Shown here piece after piece: positions 1 to 7,545 of a stretch of 64,000 nt of DNA. Positions within the stretch are counted from its first letter, which is position 1. Each line of letters starts with the position of its first letter. This stretch comes from Natronomonas moolapensis 8.8.11 (GTDB lineage: Archaea; Halobacteriota; Halobacteria; Halobacteriales; Haloarculaceae). Made by a program: the position numbers and the translations under genes. The stretch spans positions 1,922,001 through 1,986,000 of the forward strand of contig NC_020388.1 in NCBI RefSeq assembly GCF_000591055.1, in the 5' to 3' direction. The notes beneath the pieces are model-generated. The model was not told where the DNA came from. It ran no database searches and saw only the letters and a program-made list of their open reading frames with translations.

Positions 1-616
1 TGAGAACGGTTATTTCACGCTCTATCGATTTTAATAAATTATCCTGATTGTGGTCTGTTCTATGACTAACGTAGCCATTCGTTGCCGTGCTGCGGTCAAG
101 AGTATATTCTAAGACTTCAAGCATCTCAAGAATATTCTTACATGACCTATTGAGCCTCTTTTCACCACCATCCGTTTGAATCCGATGAGAGATTTGATTG
201 AAGTCGCTAACAATTTCTGGCAGTCGCTGTTGTAGAATCTTAATCACTGGATTCCAGTTTTTTGCTTGAGCGCCGTCTTCGCCAAGTGGGACAAAGAGCC
301 ACGACCCGCCGTACTCAATTTCAGCACCCTGTCGCGCGGTATCTATAACCTCCGTTCTGAGTTCTTCTTGAGCCGGTGAAAACGTCTTATACTGATGCTT
401 GAGGATGTTCATCACGGCTGATTCAACGTGGCTTTTGTGCTGGTCGGCTGGCAATGGTGTGCTGGATCGAAGTAACTCAGCGAGATCAATAAGCGTTGAT
501 TGCGTTTGGAGAAGCCGTAATTCAGTTTCGAACCCAGAAAGCATCCGCATCTCAAGTATCTGGCTAGCATGAACCTCAATTTGCCTGACAGAGCGAAGCA
601 GCGAAACCGCGTACAT
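1..616 (-). CDS. Unrecognised helical protein, 3' end beyond the window
   Basis: I translated this frame by eye. It opens with ATG at 616 and stays open for about 205 codons to the left edge, so the C-terminus is missing. It starts 6 bases after the stop of the coiled-coil gene on the same strand, so it is very probably the third gene of one transcript. The product starts MYAVSLLRSV and looks almost entirely helical, with alternating charged and aliphatic residues and no transmembrane segment or catalytic motif that I recognise. Codon use is AT-rich, as in its two upstream neighbours and unlike the GC-rich core after 6.6 kb, which fits acquired DNA. Function is unknown; the tight spacing suggests it works with the next two proteins. 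Confidence 0.7.
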   Translation of the reverse strand, partial: MYAVSLLRSVRQIEVHASQILEMRMLSGFETELRLLQTQSTLIDLAELLRSSTPLPADQHKSHVESAVMNILKHQYKTFSPAQEELRTEVIDTARQGAEIEYGGSWLFVPLGEDGAQAKNWNPVIKILQQRLPEIVSDFNQISHRIQTDGGEKRLNRSCKNILEMLEVLEYTLDRSTATNGYVSHRTDHNQDNLLKSIEREITVL

Positions 617-622
617 CCGCAA

Positions 623-1666
623 TCAACCCATCTCAAGATTGCCTGATTGTTCCTGCGTAGTCTCTTCACCAGCGGTTTCAGTTGCGCTCTCCGTCGCTTC
701 TGATACCTCCTCTGTCATCTCGTCAACGAGCGTAGCGAGTTCGTCAGGCGGTGTCTCCTCGACCTCTTCTTCAATGCCGCCAACGCCAGCCAACTGGGTA
801 GCCAGTTCTCCCATGTTCTCGACGATGTTGTTCGCGCCTTCGGGAAACTCTTGTTCCTGTAGCGCTCTAGTTCGAACCTCCTGTTGTTTTTGATCTAATG
901 CGAATCGCGCGCTTTCGAGCTGTTCGATACTATCGCTAAGCTTGTTCGTCCCTTGTTCAACTTTTTCAGTTAAATCAATATCAATCACTTCTTGCATTTT
1001 CTGATGGAAGACGAACTTCCGCTTGAGTTGGTTATATCTCGATCGTTCCTCCTGAGAAAGTTCATTAGGATCTTGCGGAACACCTGGACCATCTCCGAGA
1101 CTTTTTAATTCTTGCCCAGTTTCCTGTATCTTTCCTTGAATCTCACCAGGGTCTTGATCAATCTCATCCATCCGGTCCTCAAGTTTTTCTTTTGCATTCC
1201 TAACACGTTCTATAGTCTCTGAGATTTTTTCAACACACGCATCGATCCCAGCAGCCCAGTTAAGAATCATCCGTCCGCCCATTGCTGTCTCATCTTGTGG
1301 ATTGCGTAGTACTAAGACATCCTCTCCATCCATTTCAACAATCCCTTCGTCTGCAAAGTACTCAATGAGCGCCTCGGCTTGGTCTTCACTTGTTACGATC
1401 GGTCCCTCATCGTCCTCAATCTCTGAGAGAGTTTGTATCGCGTTTCTACGCTCAATCCGACCATTGCCCTCTTTCATTTCCATTGACCCGAGGAGGTCGG
1501 ATTTAATGAGAGAGCCGATTGCTCGTTCCCACTCTCCTTCTATGTCGTCTCCCTCTATCCATTGTGCTTTGAGTCGGACGGGATCATTATTTTCGTTGAT
1601 TGGATCCGCAATTACGTACTCTGTTCCCCCACTCTCAATCGATTCGAAGTTATATTTTTTCGCCAT
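623..1666 (-). CDS. Unrecognised coiled-coil protein with acidic tail
   Basis: This is a 347-residue soluble protein with no signal peptide or membrane segment. Residues 1-130 look like an alpha/beta or winged-helix region (for example ALIEYFADEGIVEMDGEDV near 98-116). Residues 140-290 are long heptad-like helices with many Glu, Lys and Gln, and the tail from about 297 is rich in Glu and Thr. It is the middle gene of a minus-strand set, 66 bases after the tandem winged-helix gene and 6 bases before the partial gene. I do not recognise the family. The coiled coil suggests oligomerisation or a scaffold, which is inference. Base composition is much more AT-rich than the core, supporting transfer with the island. 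Confidence 0.75.
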   Translation of the reverse strand: MAKKYNFESIESGGTEYVIADPINENNDPVRLKAQWIEGDDIEGEWERAIGSLIKSDLLGSMEMKEGNGRIERRNAIQTLSEIEDDEGPIVTSEDQAEALIEYFADEGIVEMDGEDVLVLRNPQDETAMGGRMILNWAAGIDACVEKISETIERVRNAKEKLEDRMDEIDQDPGEIQGKIQETGQELKSLGDGPGVPQDPNELSQEERSRYNQLKRKFVFHQKMQEVIDIDLTEKVEQGTNKLSDSIEQLESARFALDQKQQEVRTRALQEQEFPEGANNIVENMGELATQLAGVGGIEEEVEETPPDELATLVDEMTEEVSEATESATETAGEETTQEQSGNLEMG

Positions 1667-1732
1667 TGTTTAATTAACAATTGGTACGCTATGAAGCGAC
1701 ATTGTTCTTTGGTTCTATTTGATTATTCATTT

Positions 1733-2851
1733 TCAAAGCGCCATCCCACCAAATTTCTCTTCGTTAACTATCTTTTTATATCGCTCTCTGATTTCGGTAC
1801 GAATTTGCTTATTCACTGCGTTAGTGTTGCTGACACGAACCTGTTCAAAATGCTCTTCTGCCGCCTCAACCCACCCGTCGAGCTTCCCTGGCTCAACGTC
1901 AATTTCCCCTTGAATATCTTCTAGGATCCGGCGGGCTTCGGCCTCTGTATGTTGCTCAAATTCTTCCGTCTGAATTGCGACTGACCTGTTAACTTCAATA
2001 CCGAGACGGTCCGTAAGCCCCAATTTGGTTTTTTCAATGATTTCAGACTCGATTTCTCGAGCATGAGAAAGAACATTGAACTGGTCCCGGATTTCATTTT
2101 CAATAATCTGTTCAAACTCGTTAAGTTTAAGAATATACGTGGCCGTCTCAAACTCGGACTCAATCGACGATTCGATCTGGTCGGCCAAGTATCGCCCATA
2201 CTCGTCAAGTAATGACTTAAGTAGATACTCTCCATCAAGATCGATGATCAGATCCTCAGTTTCTAAATAACGAATCACATCGGTTGTAGCTGAGACATCT
2301 ATTGCACTCTCCAAGTCGCTGTGAGAAATCTTCCCATTAACTGCATCCTGTGCGAGCTGCGAGTCAAGGCCGACATCATTGGCTCGCTCTTTCAGCTTGG
2401 GACCGATCGTATAGTAGTCGTTTTGTCCAGCCCTGATTCGCCGCAAGTACCCTCTGGATTCAAGTTGGTCGACAAAAAAATCAAGATCATCTATTGCGAG
2501 CGAAAACACTGATCGGAGACGCTCGCCGGTGACAACCATCTGTTGGCTGAACAGCATTGTCAGCTCGGTCGTTATTTCTTCATTTCCAACTGCTCCGAAC
2601 TGGTCAATATAGAATACGCCATCACGAATCTGATCAAAATCAGTAAATTCGTCAGCCGAAATTTCACTAAGCCCTTTCCTGATGTCACTTATCGACAATT
2701 CATCTGCTTTCAGCACGCCTGTGTCGGCCCCCTCATATGCGGATTTAATTTCGTTCTTCACCTCTGCCGTGTAGATGAACCCGTAGTTCTCTCGTGCGAT
2801 TGACTCGCACGCGTCTTCCAGTGTATCAATATCTATGGGGCGGATTGGCAC
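1733..2851 (-). CDS. Unrecognised protein with tandem winged-helix-like units
   Basis: This 372-residue protein starts with GTG at 2851, 25-35 bases after an AT-rich TATA-like stretch. Residues 90-140 and 163-212 each follow a winged-helix pattern: helix, recognition-type helix, then a hydrophobic hairpin ending in DYYTIG and DGEYLL respectively. Residues 215-330 are helical and coiled, and the C-terminus is basic (RTEIRERYKKIV). The layout is superficially like tandem-winged-helix scaffold proteins such as eukaryotic UFL1, but I cannot show homology. It is the first gene of the three-gene unit, so it could be the regulator or the platform subunit. No nuclease, ATPase or transposase motif is visible. 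Confidence 0.7.
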   Translation of the reverse strand: MPIRPIDIDTLEDACESIARENYGFIYTAEVKNEIKSAYEGADTGVLKADELSISDIRKGLSEISADEFTDFDQIRDGVFYIDQFGAVGNEEITTELTMLFSQQMVVTGERLRSVFSLAIDDLDFFVDQLESRGYLRRIRAGQNDYYTIGPKLKERANDVGLDSQLAQDAVNGKISHSDLESAIDVSATTDVIRYLETEDLIIDLDGEYLLKSLLDEYGRYLADQIESSIESEFETATYILKLNEFEQIIENEIRDQFNVLSHAREIESEIIEKTKLGLTDRLGIEVNRSVAIQTEEFEQHTEAEARRILEDIQGEIDVEPGKLDGWVEAAEEHFEQVRVSNTNAVNKQIRTEIRERYKKIVNEEKFGGMAL

Positions 2852-2874
2852 ACAATAACTTAGTTCGCCCAGAT

Positions 2875-2886
2875 TACTAAATAATA
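2875..2886 (-). promoter_or_regulatory. Probable TATA element of the three-gene unit
   Basis: On the minus strand the stretch reads ttatttagtaat, 25-36 bases ahead of the GTG start at 2851. That is the usual distance for a leaderless haloarchaeal transcript. Confidence 0.45.
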
Positions 2887-3326
2887 ACGGTGCAATTCAG
2901 TCAATTGGAATCAGCTTCTCATAGGCCATATAAAATAACGTCTATTTTAAATTTCTCCGAATCAAGTTATGTATAAATGGGGATCTCCCAACTGATGGTC
3001 GATTCTCAAGTGATCGGTGGGTACGTTGACGGTTATAATGATGTGCGAGTCATTCGTCTTTAGCTAAGACTCACACCTCGGTTGTGTAGCGGTAGCGATC
3101 GTCTCTTGTAAGATCGGTCGTTGTTGGTGGATCTCCTGAGCATCCTCGATCAGCCGCTCGAGCAACGGCGGTGGCGAGTAGCCAAGGTACTCTCCGAGTT
3201 CGTGGAGGATGAGCTGGGCGTGCGACCGAAAGGTCGCCGCCCAGCGTTCCGGCGGAAACACGATCTCGTCGTCGGCCTGCTCGGTGACCAGATCTAACAA
3301 CTCACGACTCACCAACAGTGACAGCA

Positions 3327-3337
3327 ACGCCGCGTAC
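3327..3337. repeat. Target-site duplication, left copy
   Basis: The 11-base sequence acgccgcgtac is identical to the copy at 3743-3753. The two copies border the 405-base element, and dropping one copy restores the transposase reading frame. Confidence 0.9.
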
Positions 3338-3395
3338 GAAGGTGTCATAGAACAATTCACATGGTCGTCTAACTGTGCTCAACTCGGTTGAAATC

Positions 3396-3416
3396 GCCGT
3401 GCACTTAGTGCACGGC
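3396..3416. promoter_or_regulatory. Perfect palindrome over the RHH gene promoter
   Basis: The half-site gccgtgcact is followed by one T and then its exact reverse complement. It ends 20 bases ahead of the RHH start codon, so it covers the position where the TATA element should be. Ribbon-helix-helix proteins bind such palindromes and often repress their own gene, so autorepression is a reasonable inference. Confidence 0.7.
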
Positions 3417-3436
3417 ATTCTTAGCGTGTCTCAGTT

Positions 3437-3637
3437 ATGGCGAAGGAGAAGTTTGGAATCGCTGTCGAGGAAGACATCGTCCAAGAAGTGGATGAGCTGG
3501 TTGCTGAGTGTGACGATCTCGGAGCCAGCCGCTCCGAGATCGTTGAGGCCGTACTCAAAGCGTTCATTCAGTCCGACTCAGATCATATTAAACAGGTGCG
3601 AGAAATCATAATTCGGAGACGAAAAGGAACTCTTTGA
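3437..3637 (+). CDS. Ribbon-helix-helix (CopG/Arc-type) DNA-binding protein
   Basis: This is a 66-residue protein starting MAKEKFGIAVEEDIV. The pattern is a short beta strand (KFGIAV), helix A (EEDIVQEVDELVAEC), a turn (DDLGASRSE) and helix B (IVEAVLKAFIQ), which is the CopG/Arc fold. A basic C-terminus (IIIRRRKGTL) follows. It is the only gene inside the 405-base mobile element, with a perfect palindrome just upstream and a near copy just downstream. It probably acts as a dimer that binds these palindromes and represses its own promoter. No toxin partner lies next to it, which argues against a complete toxin-antitoxin pair. It could also regulate the element's movement or related elements elsewhere in the genome, which I cannot test here. 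Confidence 0.85.
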   Translation: MAKEKFGIAVEEDIVQEVDELVAECDDLGASRSEIVEAVLKAFIQSDSDHIKQVREIIIRRRKGTL

Positions 3638-3647
3638 GCGATTTTAG

Positions 3648-3672
3648 AGTCCGTGCACTGAATGCACGGACT
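3648..3672. promoter_or_regulatory. Second RHH-type palindrome, downstream of the gene
   Basis: The half-site agtccgtgcact pairs with its reverse complement at all but one position around a central G. It shares the core ccgtgcact with the site at 3396-3416, and both are followed by a similar ttct(t/a)agc block. It lies 11 bases past the RHH stop and points out through the right end of the element, so it may control an outward promoter or serve as a second binding site. Confidence 0.6.
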
Positions 3673-3742
3673 TCTAAGCTTGTAACGCTCTAAAACAGTA
3701 ATTTGAATGACTGAAGTGTGGGAACTATTCTATGACACCCTC

Positions 3743-3753
3743 ACGCCGCGTAC
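3743..3753. repeat. Target-site duplication, right copy
   Basis: This is the second copy of acgccgcgtac, directly after the right inverted end of the 405-base element. Confidence 0.9.
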
Positions 3754-4204
3754 AACAATATTTCCACGATATCCGGATCGCTTGTGTCGAATTCGTCCAG
3801 TTCGTACTGTGTCTTCAACTCACGGAACAACGTTTCTACTTCCCACCGACACCGATACAGTGTCGCTAGATCGGACGGCAGGAACTCCTCTCGCGGAAGA
3901 TTCGTGATATAGAGATGGTAGTCGTCGGCGTCCTCGTCGCGGACGCCGACGACGCGGAACCGCTTCGTATCCAGTGACCGCGTTCCTTCGTACTGACCGC
4001 GTTTGAACTCCGCTTCGACCTCTACGTCGATGTACGTCCGCGAGAGGTCATCGACTACGTCCTGGATCTGCTTGCCCTCCAAGGGAATGGCGCGCCCGCG
4101 CCATTCCCGAAATTCCGCCGTTATCACCGGATTCGCGTTCTGCTTCAGCCGACTCGCGAAGTAGCCGTCGTTCTCGTCGATCAGCGCAAACCGGCGGTAC
4201 TTGA

Positions 4205-4435
4205 GAAGGCGTGAGACCACTGATTAAACACCGCGTCTTCGCACCCTACGACCACGCGCACAACGTGCGGATCGAAGACGATCTCTACAATCAGCGGTCG
4301 GTCTCTGAGACTGTGAACTCGGTGATTAAGCGCTCGTACGGCTCCGCCGTCCGAGCGCGTGCCTGGTACCGGCAGTTCCGAGAAATCACTCTCGTCGCGG
4401 CAGTCTACAACGTCGAACGAACACTCAAACAATAA
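4205..4435 (+). pseudogene. C-terminal remnant of an IS5-like transposase
   Basis: About 76 codons remain, reading EGVRPLIKHR and later RSVSETVNSVIKRSYG and WYRQFREI, ending at TAA (4433-4435). This matches the last part of the DDE domain of IS5/ISH-type transposases (E of the triad in the SVSETVNS helix). A stop codon lies just upstream at 4202-4204 and the N-terminal two thirds are absent. It is fused head to head with the truncated IS4 transposase, so the two remnants mark a recombination or nested-insertion junction. Confidence 0.75.
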
Positions 4436-4477
4436 ACCCCGTCGCTGTATGCGGATTCAATAGAGCCGACAGTAATT

Positions 4478-5065
4478 ATAAATGGCAACAGTACTGCTAG
4501 TGTTCTAACGCGTAGAAGAAAACTTCTATCAGTTTTGGGGGCGGCTTCGGCAGGGGTTACCGGCGGATGTAGCAATACTCAAAATAGTGAGCAAAGTGTG
4601 ACTCCAGGGGTTGGCACCACCCCCCAGCCCTCACAGACAGAAACAACAGATGATGAATCAGCACTAACTGATCCGATATACGATTCCCCGGTTCCAGTGT
4701 CTGCAGTAGATTCACATCTTAAACAAATAGAAGACCGACAAGGCTATTCTATCCGTCTATACACCAAAAGAATTACCGATCAAGACGAATCAAAAACCAA
4801 TTACGAAGTCACGATTAATTCTGATGGCAGTCGATACGTCAAAAGAGATTACAAAAGTAGAGATACCATCGAATATTTTTATCGAACGCAAGATGATATA
4901 GTATATCATAAAAAATTCTTTGGATCAGGTACTAGATACTATTCAGAGGGTTGCAAGTATACGTCTCTAGACTTTGCTCATCGCTTTGGACTAATTGGCG
5001 GTGAAATACATAATATTAGACAGGTCCCGTCTCTAAAAAGAATTATACAGAACGCTCTTGCGTAG
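4478..5065 (+). CDS. Tat-exported lipoprotein, apparently without a start codon
   Basis: The frame encodes a twin-arginine signal (TRRRKLLSVLG) followed by a lipobox (GVTGGC), then a Ser/Thr/Gln/Pro-rich linker and a folded domain of about 120 residues. It ends at TAG after NALA. No ATG or GTG lies in frame upstream of the signal as far back as a stop at 4433-4435. The best candidate position is an ATA codon at 4478, just after an attata TATA-like stretch. A TTG at 4535 would remove the twin arginines. The gene may therefore be silent, with its 5' end altered by the neighbouring IS remnant. The AT-rich composition marks it as part of the island. The mature domain is not recognised. Confidence 0.6.
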   Translation: MNGNSTASVLTRRRKLLSVLGAASAGVTGGCSNTQNSEQSVTPGVGTTPQPSQTETTDDESALTDPIYDSPVPVSAVDSHLKQIEDRQGYSIRLYTKRITDQDESKTNYEVTINSDGSRYVKRDYKSRDTIEYFYRTQDDIVYHKKFFGSGTRYYSEGCKYTSLDFAHRFGLIGGEIHNIRQVPSLKRIIQNALA

Positions 5066-5094
5066 GAGATTGTGGATACTGCTGAGCAGTAGCT

Positions 5095-6027
5095 ATGGAG
5101 TCAAAGAGGACAAGGGCACCGCGGCAGCGGTGCCCGACACGAATGATTCCGCTGGATGTGTTTGGGTCGGAATCGGTCGCAGCAGACCTGCTCCAACAGG
5201 TTCGCTGGCGTGACGGTGTGACCTGTCCTCGCTGCCGTTCTGACCGAACGGTCAGAAACAGCAGCTACAGAGAGTTTTAACGGTATCTCTGTAAGAATTG
5301 CGACCGCACATTCAACGACAAGACAGGCACTATCTTCGCTCACTCGAAGATCGCACTCCGACGGTGGTTGTTCTCCATCTACGCGTTTCTCAGATTTAAC
5401 ACAAGTCTCAGCCAACTACGGTGCGAAATCGAGGTGACACACAAAACGATGCACCGGCGAATCGAGCGCTTCGCCAGAGCGCTCGATGCGCCTTCTCTTG
5501 ATCTGGTTGGGCCGGTTGAAATCGACGAAGTGTACGTCTCTGCCGGGAAGAAAGGCCGCGAGCGCGACCGGGAGTCGCGCTCGCGTGGCCTGTCCACGCG
5601 CGGGCGTGGTTCGTACAGCGGCGACAAGCCACCTGTATTCATCCTCGCCGACCGAGGTACTGGACAGCGGTACGTGAACCCGGCGAAAGCCGCAGACGAA
5701 TCGACGATTCGACTCCTGCTGGCCGACCGCCAGCAGGAGTCGTTAACCGTCTATACCGACGGCTTTCGAGCGTACGAACCGCTCGAAGACGACGATGCAT
5801 TCGACCGCGAATACGTCGTCCACAGCGATGGCGAATACGCCGATGATGGGGTGCACGTCAACACCTGCGAGAGCCACGCGTCGCTGACGCGACGGTGGCT
5901 CTCGCCCCATCGAGGTGTTTCTAAGGACAAGCTGACACAGTACCTCAGAGCGTTTCAATTACGTCGAGAACTGTATCGAAAACCTGGACGAGACGCTCTC
6001 AAACACGCTGTCCAAGCAACACTGTGA
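5095..6027 (+). pseudogene. IS1595-type transposase with one in-frame stop
   Basis: The full frame is 310 codons. The first part has a zinc-ribbon half site CPRCRSD; a TAA stop occurs at 5278-5280; the frame then continues at once with RYLCKNCDRTF, the second CxxC pair. The rest carries the IS1595/ISXO2 DDE domain: VEIDEVYVS, VYTDGFRAY and a HVNTCESHASL block followed by HRGVSKDKL. A single change (CAA or CAG to TAA would do) explains the break, so the inactivation looks recent. The terminal repeats are not convincing by eye. It lies between the lipoprotein and tRNA-Arg, inside the island. Confidence 0.85.
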
Positions 6028-6458
6028 AATCAACAATGTGCTACGCATGAGCGCTTTTGAAACAGGTTGCTGGTAGCGGATGCGGAGGCTCATTTCGAGA
6101 TGGTAGAAGTACTCACTTAGCCGTTCACAGCTACGAACTGCTCCGGCCACGGCGGCTTCTTTCCTGTGGGGAAATCACAAGACAGCTCTCCACCGATAAT
6201 GTACTTCCCGAGAGCGAGACCGTTAGTCAACACAGTAGGATCTGATGTCTTATAGAATAGTGCTAATAAATTACCTATGGTTATAATATTGTACTACACC
6301 CTAGGATTTTGTACCCAGGTCATCAATCAAATGCAAGCGAATCGCATGACACCGGCGACCCCCCTCACGCAGCGTGATGAAATCAAAACGGTCCAGGAGG
6401 GATCCGTTTATAAACGTCGTACCGCCGTCTGCCAAATGTTGCCCGTCACACAGAATGA
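6028..6458. other. Gene-free stretch at the island edge
   Basis: I see no credible gene between the IS1595 relic and tRNA-Arg. The first part has scattered island-like sequence and 6240-6340 is AT-rich. The stretch ends exactly at the 3' end of tRNA-Arg, so this is where an attachment junction would be expected. No copy of the tRNA 3' sequence is visible elsewhere in bases 1-6458. Confidence 0.6.
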
Positions 6459-6533
6459 TGGGCGCTGCAGGATTTGAACCCGCGGCAACTTGGTCCGAAG
6501 CCAAGCACTCTGTCCAAACTGAGCTAAGCGCCC
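6459..6533 (-). tRNA. tRNA-Arg (anticodon UCG)
   Basis: On the minus strand the 75-base gene begins GGGCGCTTAGCTCAG and ends GCAGCGCCCA. The acceptor stem GGGCGCT/AGCGCCC pairs fully. The anticodon arm is CTTGG-CTTCGGA-CCAAG, giving anticodon TCG for CGA codons, and the T arm contains GGTTCAAAT. CCA is not encoded. A likely TATA element (gttaaaagg) lies about 25 bases upstream on the minus strand. The AT-rich island starts directly at its 3' end, a classic target for integrases. Confidence 0.95.
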
Positions 6534-6600
6534 GTGTCGATTTCATACCGGCTACCGCCTTTTAACTCCCGCGATTCCGCTCGGAGACCGAGGCGCGGCG

Positions 6601-6608
6601 TTTATAAA
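6601..6608 (+). promoter_or_regulatory. TATA box of the UbiA-family gene
   Basis: The sequence tttataaa sits 21 bases before the ATG at 6630, which implies a leaderless or nearly leaderless transcript. Confidence 0.75.
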
Positions 6609-6629
6609 TCAGCGACCGGAGCCACCGGC

Positions 6630-7463
6630 ATGGAGCAGGTTCGCGGCGTGGTCGAGCTGACGCGACCGGGGAATGCGCTCGCTGCGGGCGTGTTGACGTT
6701 CATTGGGGCCTTCGTCGCGGGTGGGCTGGCCGCGCCGGCGTCGACTGCAGTCGCCGTCCTCGCGACGGGGGCTGCGACCGGCGGCGGAAACGCGATCAAC
6801 GACTACTTCGACCGCGAGATCGACGCGATCAACCGTCCCGACAGGCCGATCCCCCGCGGTGCCGTCACCCCCCGAGGGGCCTTCGTATTCAGTCTTGCAC
6901 TGTTCGCCGCCGCAGTCGGGTTGACCCTGTTGTTGCCGCCGATTGCCGTCGCTATCGCGGTCGTCAACCTCCTTGCGTTGCTCGCGTACACCGAGATGTT
7001 CAAGGGGCTACCGGGCGTCGGCAACGCCCTCGTCGCGTATCTCACGGGGAGTACGTTCCTCTACGGCGGCGCCGCGGTCGGCGGTGACCTCGCGACCGTC
7101 TCGGTCCTCTTTGTGCTGGCCGCCGCGGCGACGATGGCGCGCGAGATCGTCAAGGACGTCGAGGACGTCGCGGGCGACCGCAAGGAGGGCCTCAGCACGC
7201 TGCCGATCGCTGTCGGCGAACGGACGGCACTGGGCGTCGCGGCGGTGTTCGTCGCGACCGCGATGCTCGCGAGCCCGCTCCCGTTCCTCCGCGGGACGTT
7301 CGGGAGCGCCTACCTCGTCGTGTTGGTGCCGACGCTTCTCGGACTCGGCGCCGGGACCTACCGGTCGTTCGACGATCCGGCGACGGGCCAGACGTGGCTG
7401 AAGGCGTCGATGTTCCTCGCGGCGTTGGCGTTCGTTGCCGGGCGGGCCGCGGTCGTGGTTTGA
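6630..7463 (+). CDS. UbiA prenyltransferase, probable digeranylgeranylglyceryl phosphate synthase
   Basis: This 277-residue membrane protein has about seven to nine hydrophobic helices. The first Asp-rich prenyl-diphosphate motif is NDYFDREID (about residues 55-63) and the second is DVEDVAGDRKEG, both typical of the UbiA family. In haloarchaea the closest match of this type adds the second geranylgeranyl chain to geranylgeranylglyceryl phosphate in ether-lipid synthesis. The start at 6630 is set by the TATA box 21 bases upstream; a longer frame upstream would run through that box. Another UbiA role, such as menaquinone synthesis, is possible but the length and motif spacing favour the lipid enzyme. 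Confidence 0.85.
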   Translation: MEQVRGVVELTRPGNALAAGVLTFIGAFVAGGLAAPASTAVAVLATGAATGGGNAINDYFDREIDAINRPDRPIPRGAVTPRGAFVFSLALFAAAVGLTLLLPPIAVAIAVVNLLALLAYTEMFKGLPGVGNALVAYLTGSTFLYGGAAVGGDLATVSVLFVLAAAATMAREIVKDVEDVAGDRKEGLSTLPIAVGERTALGVAAVFVATAMLASPLPFLRGTFGSAYLVVLVPTLLGLGAGTYRSFDDPATGQTWLKASMFLAALAFVAGRAAVVV

Positions 7464-7515
7464 GCGCCTCCGGGACGGCCGATCGGGAGCGCCGCCGCGA
7501 GCGCGCGGGTCCGGA

Positions 7516-7525
7516 TTTTTATATG
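7516..7525 (+). promoter_or_regulatory. TATA box of the CoA-binding protein gene
   Basis: The sequence tttttatatg ends 20 bases before the ATG at 7546. Confidence 0.65.
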
Positions 7526-7545
7526 ACGGTGACGTACCGCCGGAC

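Larger units (their letters stand above)
3338..3742 (+). mobile_element. 405-base MITE-like element carrying an RHH gene
   Basis: The element lies inside the IS4 transposase gene and is bounded by an 11-base direct repeat, acgccgcgtac. Its ends form imperfect inverted repeats: the left end begins gaaggtgtcatagaac and the reverse complement of the right end begins gagggtgtcatagaat, with about 20 of the first 24 positions matching by my count. Inside there is only one gene, a 66-residue ribbon-helix-helix protein, flanked by two similar palindromes. There is no transposase, so it must be moved in trans. Non-autonomous elements with such ends are usually mobilised by related full-length elements. 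A regulatory passenger gene in so small an element is unusual. Confidence 0.85.
3064..4204 (-). pseudogene. IS4-family transposase, split by an insertion and truncated at its N-terminus
   Basis: Two minus-strand pieces belong to one gene. The upstream piece (4204 down to 3743) contains the IS4 DDE signature region around YRCRWEVETLFRELK and ends with EILLYAA. The downstream piece (3337 down to 3064) continues with YAALLSLLVSRELLDLV and ends at TAG. Removing bases 3338-3742 and one copy of the 11-base repeat rejoins the frame exactly through codons Y-A-A-L-L-S. The N-terminal part of the transposase is missing; a different transposase remnant on the plus strand begins at about 4205. The family resembles haloarchaeal ISH8-type elements, from memory of the motif. 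No terminal inverted repeat of this outer element is visible on the 3' side, so it is a doubly damaged relic. Confidence 0.85.

Noticed and set aside
3707-3907. A 66-codon plus-strand frame starting inside the right end of the 405-base element
   Set aside because: It runs through the inverted end and then antisense through the IS4 transposase. It is a by-product of the insertion.
5080-6056. Possible terminal inverted repeats of the IS1595-type relic (gctgagcagtagct against gctcatgcgtagca)
   Set aside because: Only about 9 of 14 positions match and no target duplication is clear, so the element ends cannot be set from this.
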